DNA of 64,000 nucleotides from an uncultured Thioclava sp. (GTDB taxonomy: Bacteria > Pseudomonadota > Alphaproteobacteria > Rhodobacterales > Rhodobacteraceae). Positions 45,112-54,583 of this stretch are shown here, in pieces. Positions within the stretch are counted from its first letter, which is position 1. Every line of letters starts with the position of its first letter. Both the position numbers and the translations under genes were made by a program. The notes under the pieces are model-generated. The model saw only the letters and a program-made list of their open reading frames with translations. It ran no database searches and had not been told where the DNA came from. Location of the stretch: the NCBI RefSeq assembly GCF_913064665.1, contig NZ_CAJYBT010000010.1:1-64000 (forward strand). Reading direction: 5' to 3'.

Positions 45112-45181
45112 CGCGATCTCCTTGAGTGTCGGAAAAGGTTACGTCATCACGCGACATCGCAATCACTTTCATACGGCGCGT

Positions 45182-45613
45182 CTAGCCGACAACCGGTGCC
45201 AGAAGCAGACAGCTTTCGCTATTCTGCACCCCGGGAATTTCGCGGATCTCGCGCAGCGCACGGTCAAAACTGGCCAAGGAATCCGTGCGGATTTCGGCCA
45301 CCAAATCCCAGTTGCCATTGGTGGCATAAACGGTCGAAACATCAGCGATACGATGCAGCGCGCGGATCACGGTGCGCGACATGCGCCCTTGCAACTGCAC
45401 CAACGTAATCGCGCGCACCTGCCCCTCAACATCGATATCGGTCTCAATGGTGAAGCGCCGGATCCGTCCGCTCTCCATCAGTGATTGCAACCGCACCCGC
45501 GCAGTGGTGCGCGAGATCCCGGCCTTATGCGCCAGTTCGGTCACCGAGACCCGCGAATCTTGACGCAAGGCGGCGATGATTGCGCGGTCGATGGTGCTAG
45601 GCAGGTCGCTCAC
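45182..45613 (-). CDS. Lrp/AsnC family transcriptional regulator
   Basis: The 143-aa regulator has an N-terminal HTH (VSVTELAHKAGISRTTARVRLQ) and a RAM ligand domain (ITLVQLQG, then VYATNGNWDLVAEI). A GTG start gives SDLPSTIDRAIIAAL, the normal N-terminus. It is divergent from the arginase gene across a 115-bp AT-rich gap, so it probably senses arginine or ornithine and controls that pair. Confidence 0.92.
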   Translation of the reverse strand: MSDLPSTIDRAIIAALRQDSRVSVTELAHKAGISRTTARVRLQSLMESGRIRRFTIETDIDVEGQVRAITLVQLQGRMSRTVIRALHRIADVSTVYATNGNWDLVAEIRTDSLASFDRALREIREIPGVQNSESCLLLAPVVG

Positions 45614-45629
45614 TGATCACTTCGCACAA

Positions 45630-45654
45630 ATAATTGCTCTATTCGATTAATTAT
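45630..45654. promoter_or_regulatory. AT-rich inverted repeat between lrp-like and arginase genes
   Basis: ATAATT at 45630-45635 and AATTAT at 45649-45654 flank 13 bp in a locally AT-rich gap. Lrp-type regulators favour such degenerate sites. A TTGACA at 45673-45678 could be a -35 element for arginase, but the -10 is unclear. Confidence 0.4.
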
Positions 45655-45728
45655 ACCTTCATTTCGCGCAAATTGACAATCGAAACCGCAAGAAAATTCC
45701 CCCATCTTGGCGCTTAACTAGGGAGATC

Positions 45729-46658
45729 ATGATGAAAAAGACCTGTTCGCTTTTGGGCGCACCGATTCAGACGGGCGCATCTCAGCCGGGCTGTGTGATG
45801 GGGCCTGCGGCCTTGCGCACAGCGGGACTGGCGCGCGTGCTTGCTGATCTGGACTGGACCGTCACCGATCTGGGCGATCTGGCGATTGGCCCGCAAACAC
45901 CCCTGCCCCATGCCAACCCCGCGATCCACGATCTGGCCGAGACCCGCGCCTGGATCACGATCCTTGCACAAGCCGCGCAGGAGGCCGCGCGCACCCACGA
46001 CCTGCCCGTCTTCATGGGTGGCGATCACGCGATGGCGGCAGGAACGGTCAGCGGCATTGCGGCACATGCGGCCAGCCTGAACCGCCCGCTTTTCGTGCTG
46101 TGGCTGGATGCCCATCCCGATCTGCACACGCTCGACACCACAACCAGCGGCAATCTGCACGGCACGCCGGTCGCCTATTTCACCGCCCAGCCGGGGTTTG
46201 AGGCCTATCCGCCGCTCAAACATGCCGTGGAGCCAGCCAATATTTGTATGATGGGCATCCGCTCGGTCGATCCGGCAGAGCGTGACCGCATCACCGCGAC
46301 GGGCATTGAGGTGCATGACATGCGCGCACTCGATGAGACCGGCGTGCTGGCCCCGTTGCGTGCGTTTCTGGCCCGTGTGCGCGCCGCCAATGGACTGCTG
46401 CATGTCAGCTTCGACGTTGATTTTCTCGACCCTGCAATCGCGCCTGCCGTGGGCACAACCGTGCCCGGTGGGGCGACCTTCCGCGAGGCGCATCTGATCA
46501 TGGAGGAGCTGTGTGACAGCACCCTCGTAACCTCGCTTGATCTGGTCGAGCTGAACCCGTTTCTCGATGAGCGCGGGCGCACTGCAAAACTGATCCGCGA
46601 CCTCACCGCCAGCCTGTTTGGCCGACGCGTTCTTGACCGCATGACCCGGAGCTATTGA
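45729..46658 (+). CDS. Arginase
   Basis: The 309-aa manganese hydrolase has GGDHAMA, LDAHPDLHT and SFDVDFLDP, the three metal-binding motifs of arginases, which split L-arginine to ornithine and urea. An ASQPGCVMGPAALR loop after the start is typical. The ATG follows AGGGAG. It overlaps the ornithine cyclodeaminase gene by one base (TGATG), so arginine would go to ornithine and then proline. The agmatinase relatives are less likely given this partner. Confidence 0.93.
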   Translation: MMKKTCSLLGAPIQTGASQPGCVMGPAALRTAGLARVLADLDWTVTDLGDLAIGPQTPLPHANPAIHDLAETRAWITILAQAAQEAARTHDLPVFMGGDHAMAAGTVSGIAAHAASLNRPLFVLWLDAHPDLHTLDTTTSGNLHGTPVAYFTAQPGFEAYPPLKHAVEPANICMMGIRSVDPAERDRITATGIEVHDMRALDETGVLAPLRAFLARVRAANGLLHVSFDVDFLDPAIAPAVGTTVPGGATFREAHLIMEELCDSTLVTSLDLVELNPFLDERGRTAKLIRDLTASLFGRRVLDRMTRSY

Positions 46659-47713
46659 TGACCTCGCAGGCCCCTACCCCTTCGGCGCTCGCCTTTGTGC
46701 CCTTCGTCTCTGTCGCCAACATGATGCGGCTGGTGAACTCCATCGGCCCCGAGCAGGTACTGCGCGACTTGGCCGCATATATCGAGCAGGATTTCCGCCG
46801 CTGGCCGGAATTCGACAAGACCCCGCGCGTGGCGAGCCATTCGCAAGAGGGCGTGATCGAGCTGATGCCCACGGCAGACGCCGAAAATTACGGCTTCAAA
46901 TATGTCAACGGCCACCCCAAGAACGGGCGCACCGGGCATCAGACGGTGACGGCCTTTGGCGTGCTGTCCTCGGTCGCGACGGGCTATCCGCTGCTGCTGT
47001 CGGAAATGACGGTACTGACGGCGCTGCGCACGGCGGCGACCTCGGCTTTGGTGGGTAAATACCTCGCCCCGAAAGGCGCAACCGTGATGGCGATGATCGG
47101 CAATGGCGCGCAATGCGAATTTCAGGCGCTGGCCTTTCGCGCGATCTGCGGCATCAACCGCTTGCGCCTGTATGACATCGACCCTGCGGCCACCGCGAAA
47201 GCCATGCGCAACCTCAGCGCGCAGGGCTTTGGCGTGACGGCCTGCACATCGGGCGCGCAGGCCGTGGAGGGCGCGCAGATCATCACCACCTGCACCGCCG
47301 ACAAGCAATGCGCGACGATCCTGAGCGATAACATGGTCGGCGCGGGCGTGCATATCAACGCGATTGGCGGCGATTGCCCCGGCAAGACTGAGCTGCATCG
47401 CGATATCCTCACCCGCTCGGATATTTTCGTGGAATACCCGCCGCAAACCCGGATCGAGGGCGAGATCCAGCAGCTTGACGCCGATCACCCCGTGACCGAG
47501 CTGTGGCAGGTGATGCGCGGCGAGGCCGAGGGGCGGCGCGATGCGCGCCAGATCACGCTATTTGACTCTGTGGGTTTCGCAATCGAGGATTTCAGCGCCC
47601 TGCGCTACATTCACGACCAGATCGCGGGCAGCGATTTTTACCAGCCGCTTGATCTGCTGGCCGATCCCGATGACACGCGCGATCTGTTTGGCATGCTTAT
47701 CCGCGCGGCGTGA
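46658..47713 (+). CDS. Ornithine cyclodeaminase
   Basis: The 351-aa protein of the OCD/mu-crystallin family turns L-ornithine into L-proline and ammonia with NAD. It has KYVNGHPKNGRTGHQTV, TALRTAATSALVGKYLAP, the Rossmann MIGNGAQCEFQALAF, and NAIGGDCPGKTELH with the catalytic Asp. ATG 46658 directly overlaps the arginase stop. The long form (about 350 aa) matches the group found next to arginase in alphaproteobacteria. Confidence 0.93.
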   Translation: MTSQAPTPSALAFVPFVSVANMMRLVNSIGPEQVLRDLAAYIEQDFRRWPEFDKTPRVASHSQEGVIELMPTADAENYGFKYVNGHPKNGRTGHQTVTAFGVLSSVATGYPLLLSEMTVLTALRTAATSALVGKYLAPKGATVMAMIGNGAQCEFQALAFRAICGINRLRLYDIDPAATAKAMRNLSAQGFGVTACTSGAQAVEGAQIITTCTADKQCATILSDNMVGAGVHINAIGGDCPGKTELHRDILTRSDIFVEYPPQTRIEGEIQQLDADHPVTELWQVMRGEAEGRRDARQITLFDSVGFAIEDFSALRYIHDQIAGSDFYQPLDLLADPDDTRDLFGMLIRAA

Positions 47714-47730
47714 ACGCCCCTCGCGGTCTT

Positions 47731-47761
47731 GGGGGCGCGGCAGGTCTGCCCTGCCCCCTTT
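47731..47761 (+). terminator. Terminator after ornithine cyclodeaminase
   Basis: GGGGGC at 47731 pairs with GCCCCC near 47752, with a second inner stem GGCA/TGCC. TTT follows. It lies 18 bp after the stop and before the convergent gluconokinase gene. Confidence 0.6.
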
Positions 47762-47779
47762 GGCCTGCCAAAAGCGAAG

Positions 47780-48343
47780 TCAACCGATCTTAGCCCCTCG
47801 CGAAAGCGCAGCGTCTTGCAAGCTGCGGCAAATCTCGGCGATGATCTGTTCTGGCGGCTGCGCAATATCACAGATCAGCGCGCCTTCCTCTTCGCTGGGC
47901 GCCTCAAGATCGGCCAACTGACAGTCAAGCAACGTGGCTGGTTTCAAATGGTCTGTCCGCTGCGCCAAACGCGCCTTGATCAAAGCGCGCGTACCGCTCA
48001 GATACACAATCGGAATCTTGCCGAGCTTACTGCGCAAGCGGTCGCGATAGGCATGTTTGAGCGCGGAGCAGGCGAAAATCACACGTTGCCGACTGAGCAT
48101 ACCCACGCGCAGTACCTCATAGGAAACCCGGTCAAGCCACTCCGATTGCATCGCATCATCCAGCGCCTTGCCCGATGCGATTTGCGCTTCATTCGCAGGC
48201 AGATGATAGTCATCGGCGTCAAGAAACCGCCCACCCAAGGCCTGCGCGACACCTTTGGCAATCGTACTTTTGCCGGTGCCACTCACGCCCATCACAAGCA
48301 CTGATTCAATAGGATCTCTTGAGTTTACAGCCATTTCGCCCAA
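47780..48343 (-). CDS. Gluconokinase, GntK type
   Basis: The 187-aa kinase has the P-loop VMGVSGTGKSTIA, DADDYHLPANEAQIASGKAL for substrate binding, FACSALKHAYRDRLR and LLDCQLADLEAP, all typical of thermoresistant gluconokinase. It makes 6-phosphogluconate from gluconate for the Entner-Doudoroff or pentose phosphate pathway. A second ATG three codons in is an alternative start. It faces the arginine genes and has no operon partner. Confidence 0.9.
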   Translation of the reverse strand: MGEMAVNSRDPIESVLVMGVSGTGKSTIAKGVAQALGGRFLDADDYHLPANEAQIASGKALDDAMQSEWLDRVSYEVLRVGMLSRQRVIFACSALKHAYRDRLRSKLGKIPIVYLSGTRALIKARLAQRTDHLKPATLLDCQLADLEAPSEEEGALICDIAQPPEQIIAEICRSLQDAALSRGAKIG

Positions 48344-48751
48344 CCAGAGTTAACGATATTTTCTGTCATTGCTTGGCTTTTTAGTCCGATCTTATCTTTA
48401 ACAGGATAGGCTGATTTCCCTAATGGGAAAGAACGCAAAAGAATATGCAAAACCGAAAGTGGGGAAACAAAGCGTCGGACAATCGCCAAGCGTGCCGATT
48501 TCGCCACAACCGCAGTTGCGTGCCCGCGCCTTGCGGTGTCGCGCCGGTACCAAGGTTCGCAAATGACGCGGGGGCCTGCCCCCAAGCGACAGTTTCAACT
48601 GATGAACTCAGGGGAAATTCAGCCCCCAGCACGGCCCAATGCGCCAGCTTCCAAAGTGCTCGCCCCAAATATCGCGTGACAGCTTTCAGCCATTGGCGTG
48701 GGGCATAACTGTGCTATCTGACAGGCATAACAACAAGATGACGGCACCAAT
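48344..48751. other. 408-bp divergent intergenic region, no gene seen
   Basis: It lies between gluconokinase (leftward) and the AbrB-family gene (rightward). A small TTTCCC-TAAT-GGGAAA hairpin occurs at 48415-48430, and the region is less G+C rich in its left third. Short open frames give no recognisable protein. No RNA gene could be identified. Confidence 0.4.
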
Positions 48752-49825
48752 ATGCTTGCCTCTTTGCTGACCCTCCCCGCGAAATGGCCCACACCGCTGC
48801 GCTGGGGTGTCTTGATCTTGGGCTCAAGCCTTTTGGCGCTGCTGCTGGGACAGGCACATCTGTCTGCGGCGCTGCTTTTGGGACCGATGATCGTCGCGAT
48901 TGCGATGGCCGGGCTGGGCTCTGGCGTGGCGATCCCGCGGGTTGTTTTCATCATCGCGCAAAGCGTGGTCGGCATGATGATGGCCTCAAAACTGCCCCCC
49001 GAGCTGTTTCCTGAAATTGCGCGCGACTGGCCAATCTTTGCGGCGGGAATCCTGTCGACCGTGTTGGGCGCGATCAGTCTGGGCTGGTTGCTTTCGCGCA
49101 CGGGCATGCTGCCCGGTAGCACGGCGATCTGGGGATCGTCGCCCGGGGCCGCGACGGTAATGACGCTGATGTCGGAAAGCTACGGCGCCGATATGCGGCT
49201 GGTCGCGATGATGCAATATCTGCGCGTGGCGTGCTGCGCGATCGCGGCCACGGTGGTGGTGAAACTCTTTGGGATCGCGCCGAGCCACACCGTGAGTTTA
49301 GCGCCAAGCGTCGTGCCCCATAGCGCGCTGGAGATTGCCAAGACCCTGACATTGGCGATTGGCGCGGGGTTGATCGGTTGGCGCTTGAAAGTGCCCGGTG
49401 GCGGGTTGCTGACACCGCTGATCGCAGGGGTGATCTACAATCTCGGCGGTCTGGGCGTGATCGCATTGCCCCAGCCCGTGCTGGCGCTGAGCTATGCTAT
49501 CGTCGGCTGGGGGATTGGCATGCGGTTCTCTCACGAGGTGTTGCGCCATGCCGCGCGGGTGTTGCCGCTGGTGCTGGGCATGATCGTGACGCTAATTGCG
49601 CTTTGCGCGGGCTTTGCCGCCCTTTTGGTGCATTTTGCCGGCATCGAGCCGGTGACCGCCTATCTGGCGACCAGCCCCGGTGGCGCCGATTCCGTGGCAA
49701 TCATCGCGGCGGGCACGCAGGTGGATATCCCCTTTGTGATGGCGATGCAGATCGGGCGATTCCTGCTGGTGCTGATCGCGGGTCCGGCAATGGCGCGCTA
49801 CCTGTCACGCGGGGCACGGAGCTAA
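48752..49825 (+). CDS. AbrB family membrane protein (AbrB duplication family)
   Basis: The 357-aa protein has about ten membrane segments in two repeated halves, with GSSPGAATVMTLMSESYGADMRLVAMMQYLR and TSPGGADSVAIIAAGTQVDIPFVMAMQIGR as matching motif stretches. That duplication marks the AbrB family (PF05145), formerly labelled ammonia monooxygenase-like. It is not a DNA-binding regulator in spite of the name. Function unknown, possibly transport. Confidence 0.85.
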   Translation: MLASLLTLPAKWPTPLRWGVLILGSSLLALLLGQAHLSAALLLGPMIVAIAMAGLGSGVAIPRVVFIIAQSVVGMMMASKLPPELFPEIARDWPIFAAGILSTVLGAISLGWLLSRTGMLPGSTAIWGSSPGAATVMTLMSESYGADMRLVAMMQYLRVACCAIAATVVVKLFGIAPSHTVSLAPSVVPHSALEIAKTLTLAIGAGLIGWRLKVPGGGLLTPLIAGVIYNLGGLGVIALPQPVLALSYAIVGWGIGMRFSHEVLRHAARVLPLVLGMIVTLIALCAGFAALLVHFAGIEPVTAYLATSPGGADSVAIIAAGTQVDIPFVMAMQIGRFLLVLIAGPAMARYLSRGARS

Positions 49826-49856
49826 CATTTGCCGCCAAATCAGGCGCGCCAAAAGC

Positions 49857-49882
49857 AAAAGGCCGCGCCCAACGGCACGGCC
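49857..49882 (-). terminator. Intrinsic terminator of rpmG
   Basis: On the minus strand GGCCGTGC and GCGCGGCC make an 8-bp stem with one G-T pair and a 6-nt loop, followed by TTTT. It lies 25 bp after the rpmG stop and serves the convergent gene pair. Confidence 0.75.
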
Positions 49883-49907
49883 CTTCAACCAATCCAAAGC
49901 GGCGATC

Positions 49908-50075
49908 TTATTTGATCTTGCCTTCTTTGTATTCAACATGCTTGCGCACGACCGGATCGTATTTGTTCACGGCCATTTTTTCCGTCATGGTGCGGGCATT
50001 CTTCTTGGTCACATAGAAGTGCCCGGTGCCCGCCGTCGAGTTCAGACGGATCTTGATCGTCGTCGGCTTCGCCAT
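49908..50075 (-). CDS. rpmG: 50S ribosomal protein L33
   Basis: The 55-aa protein starts [19 protein letters not shown] and ends VEYKEGKIK, as in alphaproteobacterial L33. It lacks the cysteine pairs of zinc-binding forms. AGGAG lies seven bases before ATG 50075; the open frame to 50099 includes the ribosome site and was rejected. It is a single gene with its own terminator. Confidence 0.97.
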   Translation of the reverse strand: MAKPTTIKIRLNSTAGTGHFYVTKKNARTMTEKMAVNKYDPVVRKHVEYKEGKIK

Positions 50076-50269
50076 TTTAATTCTCCTAGCTCCGGGCACA
50101 TCGGCGCGCCCGCGGAATCCTTGAAGCCCGCCTTTTAGCTATACCCCATGCGGAGTCAACACCAAAACCCAGGCCGCACCCCAGATTTCCCGCGCGGCTT
50201 GGCGCAGAAAATAAAATAGACGCCCGTTTTTCGACAGTCCCACGCGCAAGCGGGTGCTAAGTTGGCGTC

Positions 50270-51331
50270 ATGCTATTTGATTTGCCAGATCACGCCACCC
50301 TGTATCGCGCCCTGCTAGAGCGCGACTCGCGTTATGACGGGCAGGCCTTTGTCTGCGTAGCCACCACAGGCATTTTTTGCCGCCTGACCTGCCCTGCGCG
50401 CAAACCGCTGGCTCAAAACTGCACCTTTCACGACTCGATCGGGGCCTGCTTTGAGGCCGGGTTTCGTCCCTGTAAACGCTGCCATCCGATGCAAGCCGCC
50501 GCCAAAGCCGAGCCAGTCATCGCCACACTTCTTGACGCACTCGAGGCCGATCCGGCGCGGCGCTGGCGGGAAGGCGATCTCGCGCAGATGGGCTATGATC
50601 TGTCCACCGTGCGGCGGGCTTTCAGGCGTCATTTCGGGATGACTTTTCTGGACATGGCCCGGCTGCGTCGCTTGCGCGAGGGGTTTGAGACGCTGGCCGA
50701 GGGCGGCAAGGTGATCACCGCGCAGCATCAGGCCAGCTTTGATTCGCCCAGCGCCTTTCGTGCGGCCTTTGCCCGACTGATGGGATGCGCGCCGGGCGCC
50801 TTTCGGGCAGATGCCGCGCTGCGCGCCAGCTGGATCGCCACGCCTTTGGGCGACATGATCGCGCTGAGCAGCGCGACCCATCTGCATCTTTTGGAATTTC
50901 TCGACCGCAAGGCGCTGCCCGCGGAGTTGAAAAAGCTGCGCGAAACCACGCCCGGCGGAATCGGTATCGGGCGGTTTACCCCCACCGATCAGGCCGAGGC
51001 GGAACTGACCGAATATTTCGCGGGCCGCAGCGCGCAGTTCGCCACGCCGCTGGCCCAGCACGGATCAGAGTTCTCCCGCGCCGTCTGGGCCGCGTTGCGC
51101 ACCATCCCCGCAGGCCAAACCCGCAGCTATGCCCAGATCGCCCAAGCCATCAATCGCCCCAGTGCGACCCGTGCCGTCGCGCGTGCCAACGGGGCCAATC
51201 AGATCGCGCTGATGGTGCCCTGCCATCGGGTGATCGGCGCGGATGGGTCGCTGACGGGCTATGGTGGCGGGCTGTGGCGCAAGCAACGCCTGATCGAGAT
51301 CGGGCGCGGCTTCAAGTCTGCCACCCCCTGA
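50270..51331 (+). CDS. ada: Bifunctional DNA-binding regulator / O6-methylguanine methyltransferase Ada
   Basis: The 353-aa protein has the Ada zinc domain with the methyl-acceptor Cys set (FCRLTCPARKP and RPCKRCHP), an AraC-like DNA-binding part (about 85-180) and a C-terminal methyltransferase domain with the active PCHRVIG and GYGGGLWRK. It removes methyl groups from phosphotriesters and O6-methylguanine and activates the adaptive response. Length fits Ada. No alkB or alkA neighbour is seen. Confidence 0.95.
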   Translation: MLFDLPDHATLYRALLERDSRYDGQAFVCVATTGIFCRLTCPARKPLAQNCTFHDSIGACFEAGFRPCKRCHPMQAAAKAEPVIATLLDALEADPARRWREGDLAQMGYDLSTVRRAFRRHFGMTFLDMARLRRLREGFETLAEGGKVITAQHQASFDSPSAFRAAFARLMGCAPGAFRADAALRASWIATPLGDMIALSSATHLHLLEFLDRKALPAELKKLRETTPGGIGIGRFTPTDQAEAELTEYFAGRSAQFATPLAQHGSEFSRAVWAALRTIPAGQTRSYAQIAQAINRPSATRAVARANGANQIALMVPCHRVIGADGSLTGYGGGLWRKQRLIEIGRGFKSATP

Positions 51332-51391
51332 AATGCAAGATGCGGGCCACGGCGCTTGGCCCCGACCCGCATCCCAATGTCCAAGCCCAGA

Positions 51392-52102
51392 TCAGACCAG
51401 CGGCTTGCCCATCGTCTGATGGATTATCGCCACTTTCTCTGTCTGCAAGCCAAGCGCTGCCGCCAGATTCGCAAGATATTGCTTTTCGGCCTCGGTATCG
51501 ACGGTAATCGCCATCAGCGCGGCGGAATAGACCTGCGCTTTCATGCTTTCAGCCGTATCACGGGCGAGGCCCGTCACGTCGATCTCGGCGTCGAGTTCGG
51601 ATTTCACGAAGGCGATTTCCTCATCGGAGGCATCCGAAAGGTGATCAAGAATGGTCGTGCGTTCCTGATCGTCGATCGACCCGTCGGCCTTGGCCGCCTG
51701 AATCATCGCGCGGATCATCAGTTTCGCCTGATCCTCCATCGCGGGTTCTGCCGCCGTGCCGCCCGTAACCGCGCTAAGCATGCCGCCCAGACCGCCTGCG
51801 CCCGTCTTGGCCGCACTTGTCAGCGCGCCCATCAACGACCCAAGCCCCGCCTCAGCCGCTCCCGTCGCCGAGGCTGCCTGATCACCAAATTTGGCGAACA
51901 TATCGCGCACGCTGTCCTTGCCGCCGGGGACGCCCATTTTTTCCGCCATATCGCCGATCTGATCGGCTACGCCGCCGGGTTGACCGGCACTTCCGAGGGC
52001 GTCTTTCATGCCCTGCAAGCCACCCATTTTCGAAAACTTCTGCGCCCCTTTGGCAGCAGCAAACCCCACCGCCAAAGTTGCCAATGTCTTGACGAAGCTC
52101 AT
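51392..52102 (-). CDS. DUF533 / TerB-like protein
   Basis: The 236-aa protein has an N-terminal segment with a possible weak membrane helix (TLATLAVGFAAAKGAQ), a Gly/Ala-rich middle, and a C-terminal TerB-like helical domain (about 118-225) with IQAAKADGSIDDQERTTIL. YebE-type DUF533 proteins look alike. ATG has GGGAGG five bases upstream. Function unknown. Confidence 0.8.
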   Translation of the reverse strand: MSFVKTLATLAVGFAAAKGAQKFSKMGGLQGMKDALGSAGQPGGVADQIGDMAEKMGVPGGKDSVRDMFAKFGDQAASATGAAEAGLGSLMGALTSAAKTGAGGLGGMLSAVTGGTAAEPAMEDQAKLMIRAMIQAAKADGSIDDQERTTILDHLSDASDEEIAFVKSELDAEIDVTGLARDTAESMKAQVYSAALMAITVDTEAEKQYLANLAAALGLQTEKVAIIHQTMGKPLV

Positions 52103-52182
52103 GTCAGCCTCCCGAGTTGAGTTAAATCCACGCCAGTCTTGCGCGTGATCCCCCGGAAGGCCAGCAAAAACGCTATATCAGG

Positions 52183-52566
52183 TCAAAGCGCCGCGATGAC
52201 GTCCTTGAGCATTGCGCGCACCTTGGTTGCGACTTCGGCTAGCCCGTCACTTTTCACCGCCTGCATCGAGACCACCGGATCGACGGCTGACACCTCGACC
52301 CCACCTTCGACTTCGCGCAGGATCACGTTGCAGGGCAACATCGCGCCAATTTTGGGCTCGTGCTGGATCGCTCTAAAGGCCAGTTTCGGATTGCACGCGC
52401 CAAGGATCTTGTAGCGCGGCATGTCTTCATCCAGCTTGGCCTTCATCGTGGCCGAGACATTGATCTCCGTCAGCACGCCAAACCCCGCCGCGCCCAAAGC
52501 CGCGCGCACCTGCGCCTCAACGGCGTCAAAATCTCCGTCCAATGTCTTGTCGATCGTATAAGTCAT
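52183..52566 (-). CDS. DUF302 domain-containing protein
   Basis: The 127-aa protein contains EAQVRAALGAAGFGVLTEINV, YKILGACNPKLAFRAIQ and IGAMLPCNVILREVEGG, the DUF302 core with its two cysteines. ATG 52566 has GGAGG seven bases upstream; longer frames into 52863 reach the RNase P region. It lies in the same direction as the DUF533 gene 80 bp downstream. Function unknown. Confidence 0.9.
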   Translation of the reverse strand: MTYTIDKTLDGDFDAVEAQVRAALGAAGFGVLTEINVSATMKAKLDEDMPRYKILGACNPKLAFRAIQHEPKIGAMLPCNVILREVEGGVEVSAVDPVVSMQAVKSDGLAEVATKVRAMLKDVIAAL

Positions 52567-52730
52567 CTTCGCTCCTCCTGAAGGTCGTATAAGTCTACCT
52601 TCTAAGCTTGGGGTCTGGCGCGAAAAAGAAAGGTCCACTCGCGCAGAGGTGCGATTGCAATTTCGCACAGTGCGGCGCCACTGCGGCCAAGACCCCGAGG
52701 GAACCCCCTCCCTCAAAGCCATGAAAAATT

Positions 52731-53157
52731 TGCGCGGATGGCCTGTAAGCCGGATTCTGTCCAAGGGTTGCCCCTCTGGATGACCATTCCTCTCGCCCTG
52801 TCGTTGCCAACAGGGTCCAGCCGCCAACCCGGATCGCTCGGGGCGAAGTTCCCCTGCCGTCACCCGTTGCCGGGGCGGCGCACGATCCCTATTCGGCGTT
52901 GCTCCCGGTGGGGCTTGCCATGCCAGGACTGTTACCAGCCCCGCGGTGGGCTCTTACCCCACCGTTTCACCCTTACCCACAAGATCCGCCGAGGCGAACC
53001 GATTGGGCGGTATCTTTTCTGTGGCGCTTTCCGTCGGGTTGCCCCGCCCGGGCGTTACCCGGCACCGTTACTTCATGGAGTCCGGACTTTCCTCGGGCAC
53101 CCAGCTGTCCGCAGAAACGGAGCTATGGGCACTCGCGGTCATCCGGCCATCCGCGCA
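52731..53157 (-). ncRNA. rnpB: RNase P RNA, class A
   Basis: On the minus strand the RNA begins near GCGCGGATGGCC, which pairs with the 3' GGCCATCCGCGC to make helix P1. The universal GAGGAAAGTCCGGACTCC lies near 53080-53097, and CAGAATCCGGCTTACAGGCC is near the 3' end. The length of about 427 nt is usual for alphaproteobacteria. AATTTTT follows P1 at the end and may serve as terminator. Ends are accurate to a few bases only. Confidence 0.93.
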
Positions 53158-53196
53158 TCGTTGCAGATAGGCAATCACATGCGGCGGGTCAATCGC

Positions 53197-54399
53197 CTAG
53201 GCGCGCGCCGCCCGTGCTTCACGTGCCAACAGGACCAGCGTGATCAGGCACAACAGCGCCACGACGGCGGCAAAGCCGATCGCGCTGGCGTAAAGCCCAA
53301 AGACCGCGCTGGCCAAGCCAACCCCGACCACCGGCAGTGACAGCGCAACATAGGACACCGTGAAAAAGGTCGAGGTGACGGCAGCGCGTTCGTCAACGGG
53401 CGCGGCTTGCGCGACCCGGCCCAGCCCGGCACGCAGCACCAACCCGTTCCCCACACCCGCAATCATCGCCCCAACGAAAATCACCGAGAGTTGCGCCAAC
53501 ACAAGCCCGGCGCCCAAGACCAACACCCCCGTCAACAGCAGACCGACCCCGATGGGCAAGCGACGATGCGCCGGAAAGAGCGGCAACAACATCTGTCCCA
53601 GCACCGCCATCAGCAGGAAAGAGGCCACATCCAACCCGACCAGAATCTCGCTGTGACGCCCCAAAACCGCGCCTAGAAACGCGGGCGACACGGCCGTGAA
53701 GAACCCCGCCACCATGAAACCGGCAAAGGCCGCCGTGGCTGCGGGCACAAAGACCGGACGGACCTCGGGCGGCACTTCGAGACGCTGCATCTGCAGCCGT
53801 GGATGCGCGGGTTTGTTGACGGTTTCCGGCGCGATCAAGATCAGCACGGCACCGATCACGGCCAGCCCAAGATGGCTAAGGTAGGGTGTCACCAGCGGGT
53901 CAGACACGTCTTGCAAGATAAGCGCCGCAAATAGCGGCCCCAGCCCCAACCCGCCCAGATTGGCCGCAACGGCCACCAGCGGGCCATGCGCGCGCCAACG
54001 CTCTGGCATCAGCTCGATCACCGACACCGTCGCAGCACCCGTGTAAATCCCCGCCGACATCCCCGAGATCAACCGCCCCAGTAACAGCCAGCTCAGCCCG
54101 TCGGCCTGCGCCAAGATCACGTCGCTCAGCGCCGCACAGCCCAGCCCTGCCAGCAGCATCGGCCGTCGCCCGATCTGATCCGACCAGCGCCCCATGCCCA
54201 AAAGCGCCCCGATCACCCCCACCGCATAGACTGCAAAAATCACCGTGATCAGCGGCTCGGAAAACCCAAAACCCTGCCGATAGAGCGGATAAAGCGGGGT
54301 TGGCACCGTGGTGCCCAGCATCACCACGAAAAATGCGAATACCGTGCCCGGCAGACCCAAAACATGGCGTAATCTGGAAGCGGCGTGAAACGACGTCAT
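53197..54399 (-). CDS. MFS transporter
   Basis: The 400-aa protein has about twelve membrane segments and the MFS loop motif GRWSDQIGRRPMLLAG between helices 2 and 3. Its N-terminus (TTVPTPLYPLYRQGFGFSEP) is like a drug/proton antiporter. ATG 54399 follows GGAGA; the frame start at 54435 has no site. It is alone and divergent from the DsrE-like gene. Substrate unknown. Confidence 0.88.
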   Translation of the reverse strand: MTSFHAASRLRHVLGLPGTVFAFFVVMLGTTVPTPLYPLYRQGFGFSEPLITVIFAVYAVGVIGALLGMGRWSDQIGRRPMLLAGLGCAALSDVILAQADGLSWLLLGRLISGMSAGIYTGAATVSVIELMPERWRAHGPLVAVAANLGGLGLGPLFAALILQDVSDPLVTPYLSHLGLAVIGAVLILIAPETVNKPAHPRLQMQRLEVPPEVRPVFVPAATAAFAGFMVAGFFTAVSPAFLGAVLGRHSEILVGLDVASFLLMAVLGQMLLPLFPAHRRLPIGVGLLLTGVLVLGAGLVLAQLSVIFVGAMIAGVGNGLVLRAGLGRVAQAAPVDERAAVTSTFFTVSYVALSLPVVGVGLASAVFGLYASAIGFAAVVALLCLITLVLLAREARAARA

Positions 54400-54583
54400 A
54401 CGAAAGGGTCTCCGGGCAGTTGGGCAATCGGGCAAGCGCGACGCGCGCCGTCACGAGCGCTCCACTTGGCGCGGCGAAGCGGCGCGGCCATTCACGAATG
54501 AGTGAGCGCCCTGCGCGGTTTTTGTTGCAATTCGCAAGCGCTTTGCCAAGGCTGTAGGTTCAGAATGTGAAAGGGAGAGTCAC

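Noticed and set aside
52736..52863. N-terminal extension of the DUF302 gene into the RNase P region
   Set aside because: The in-frame extension runs into rnpB, while ATG 52566 has a strong GGAGG.
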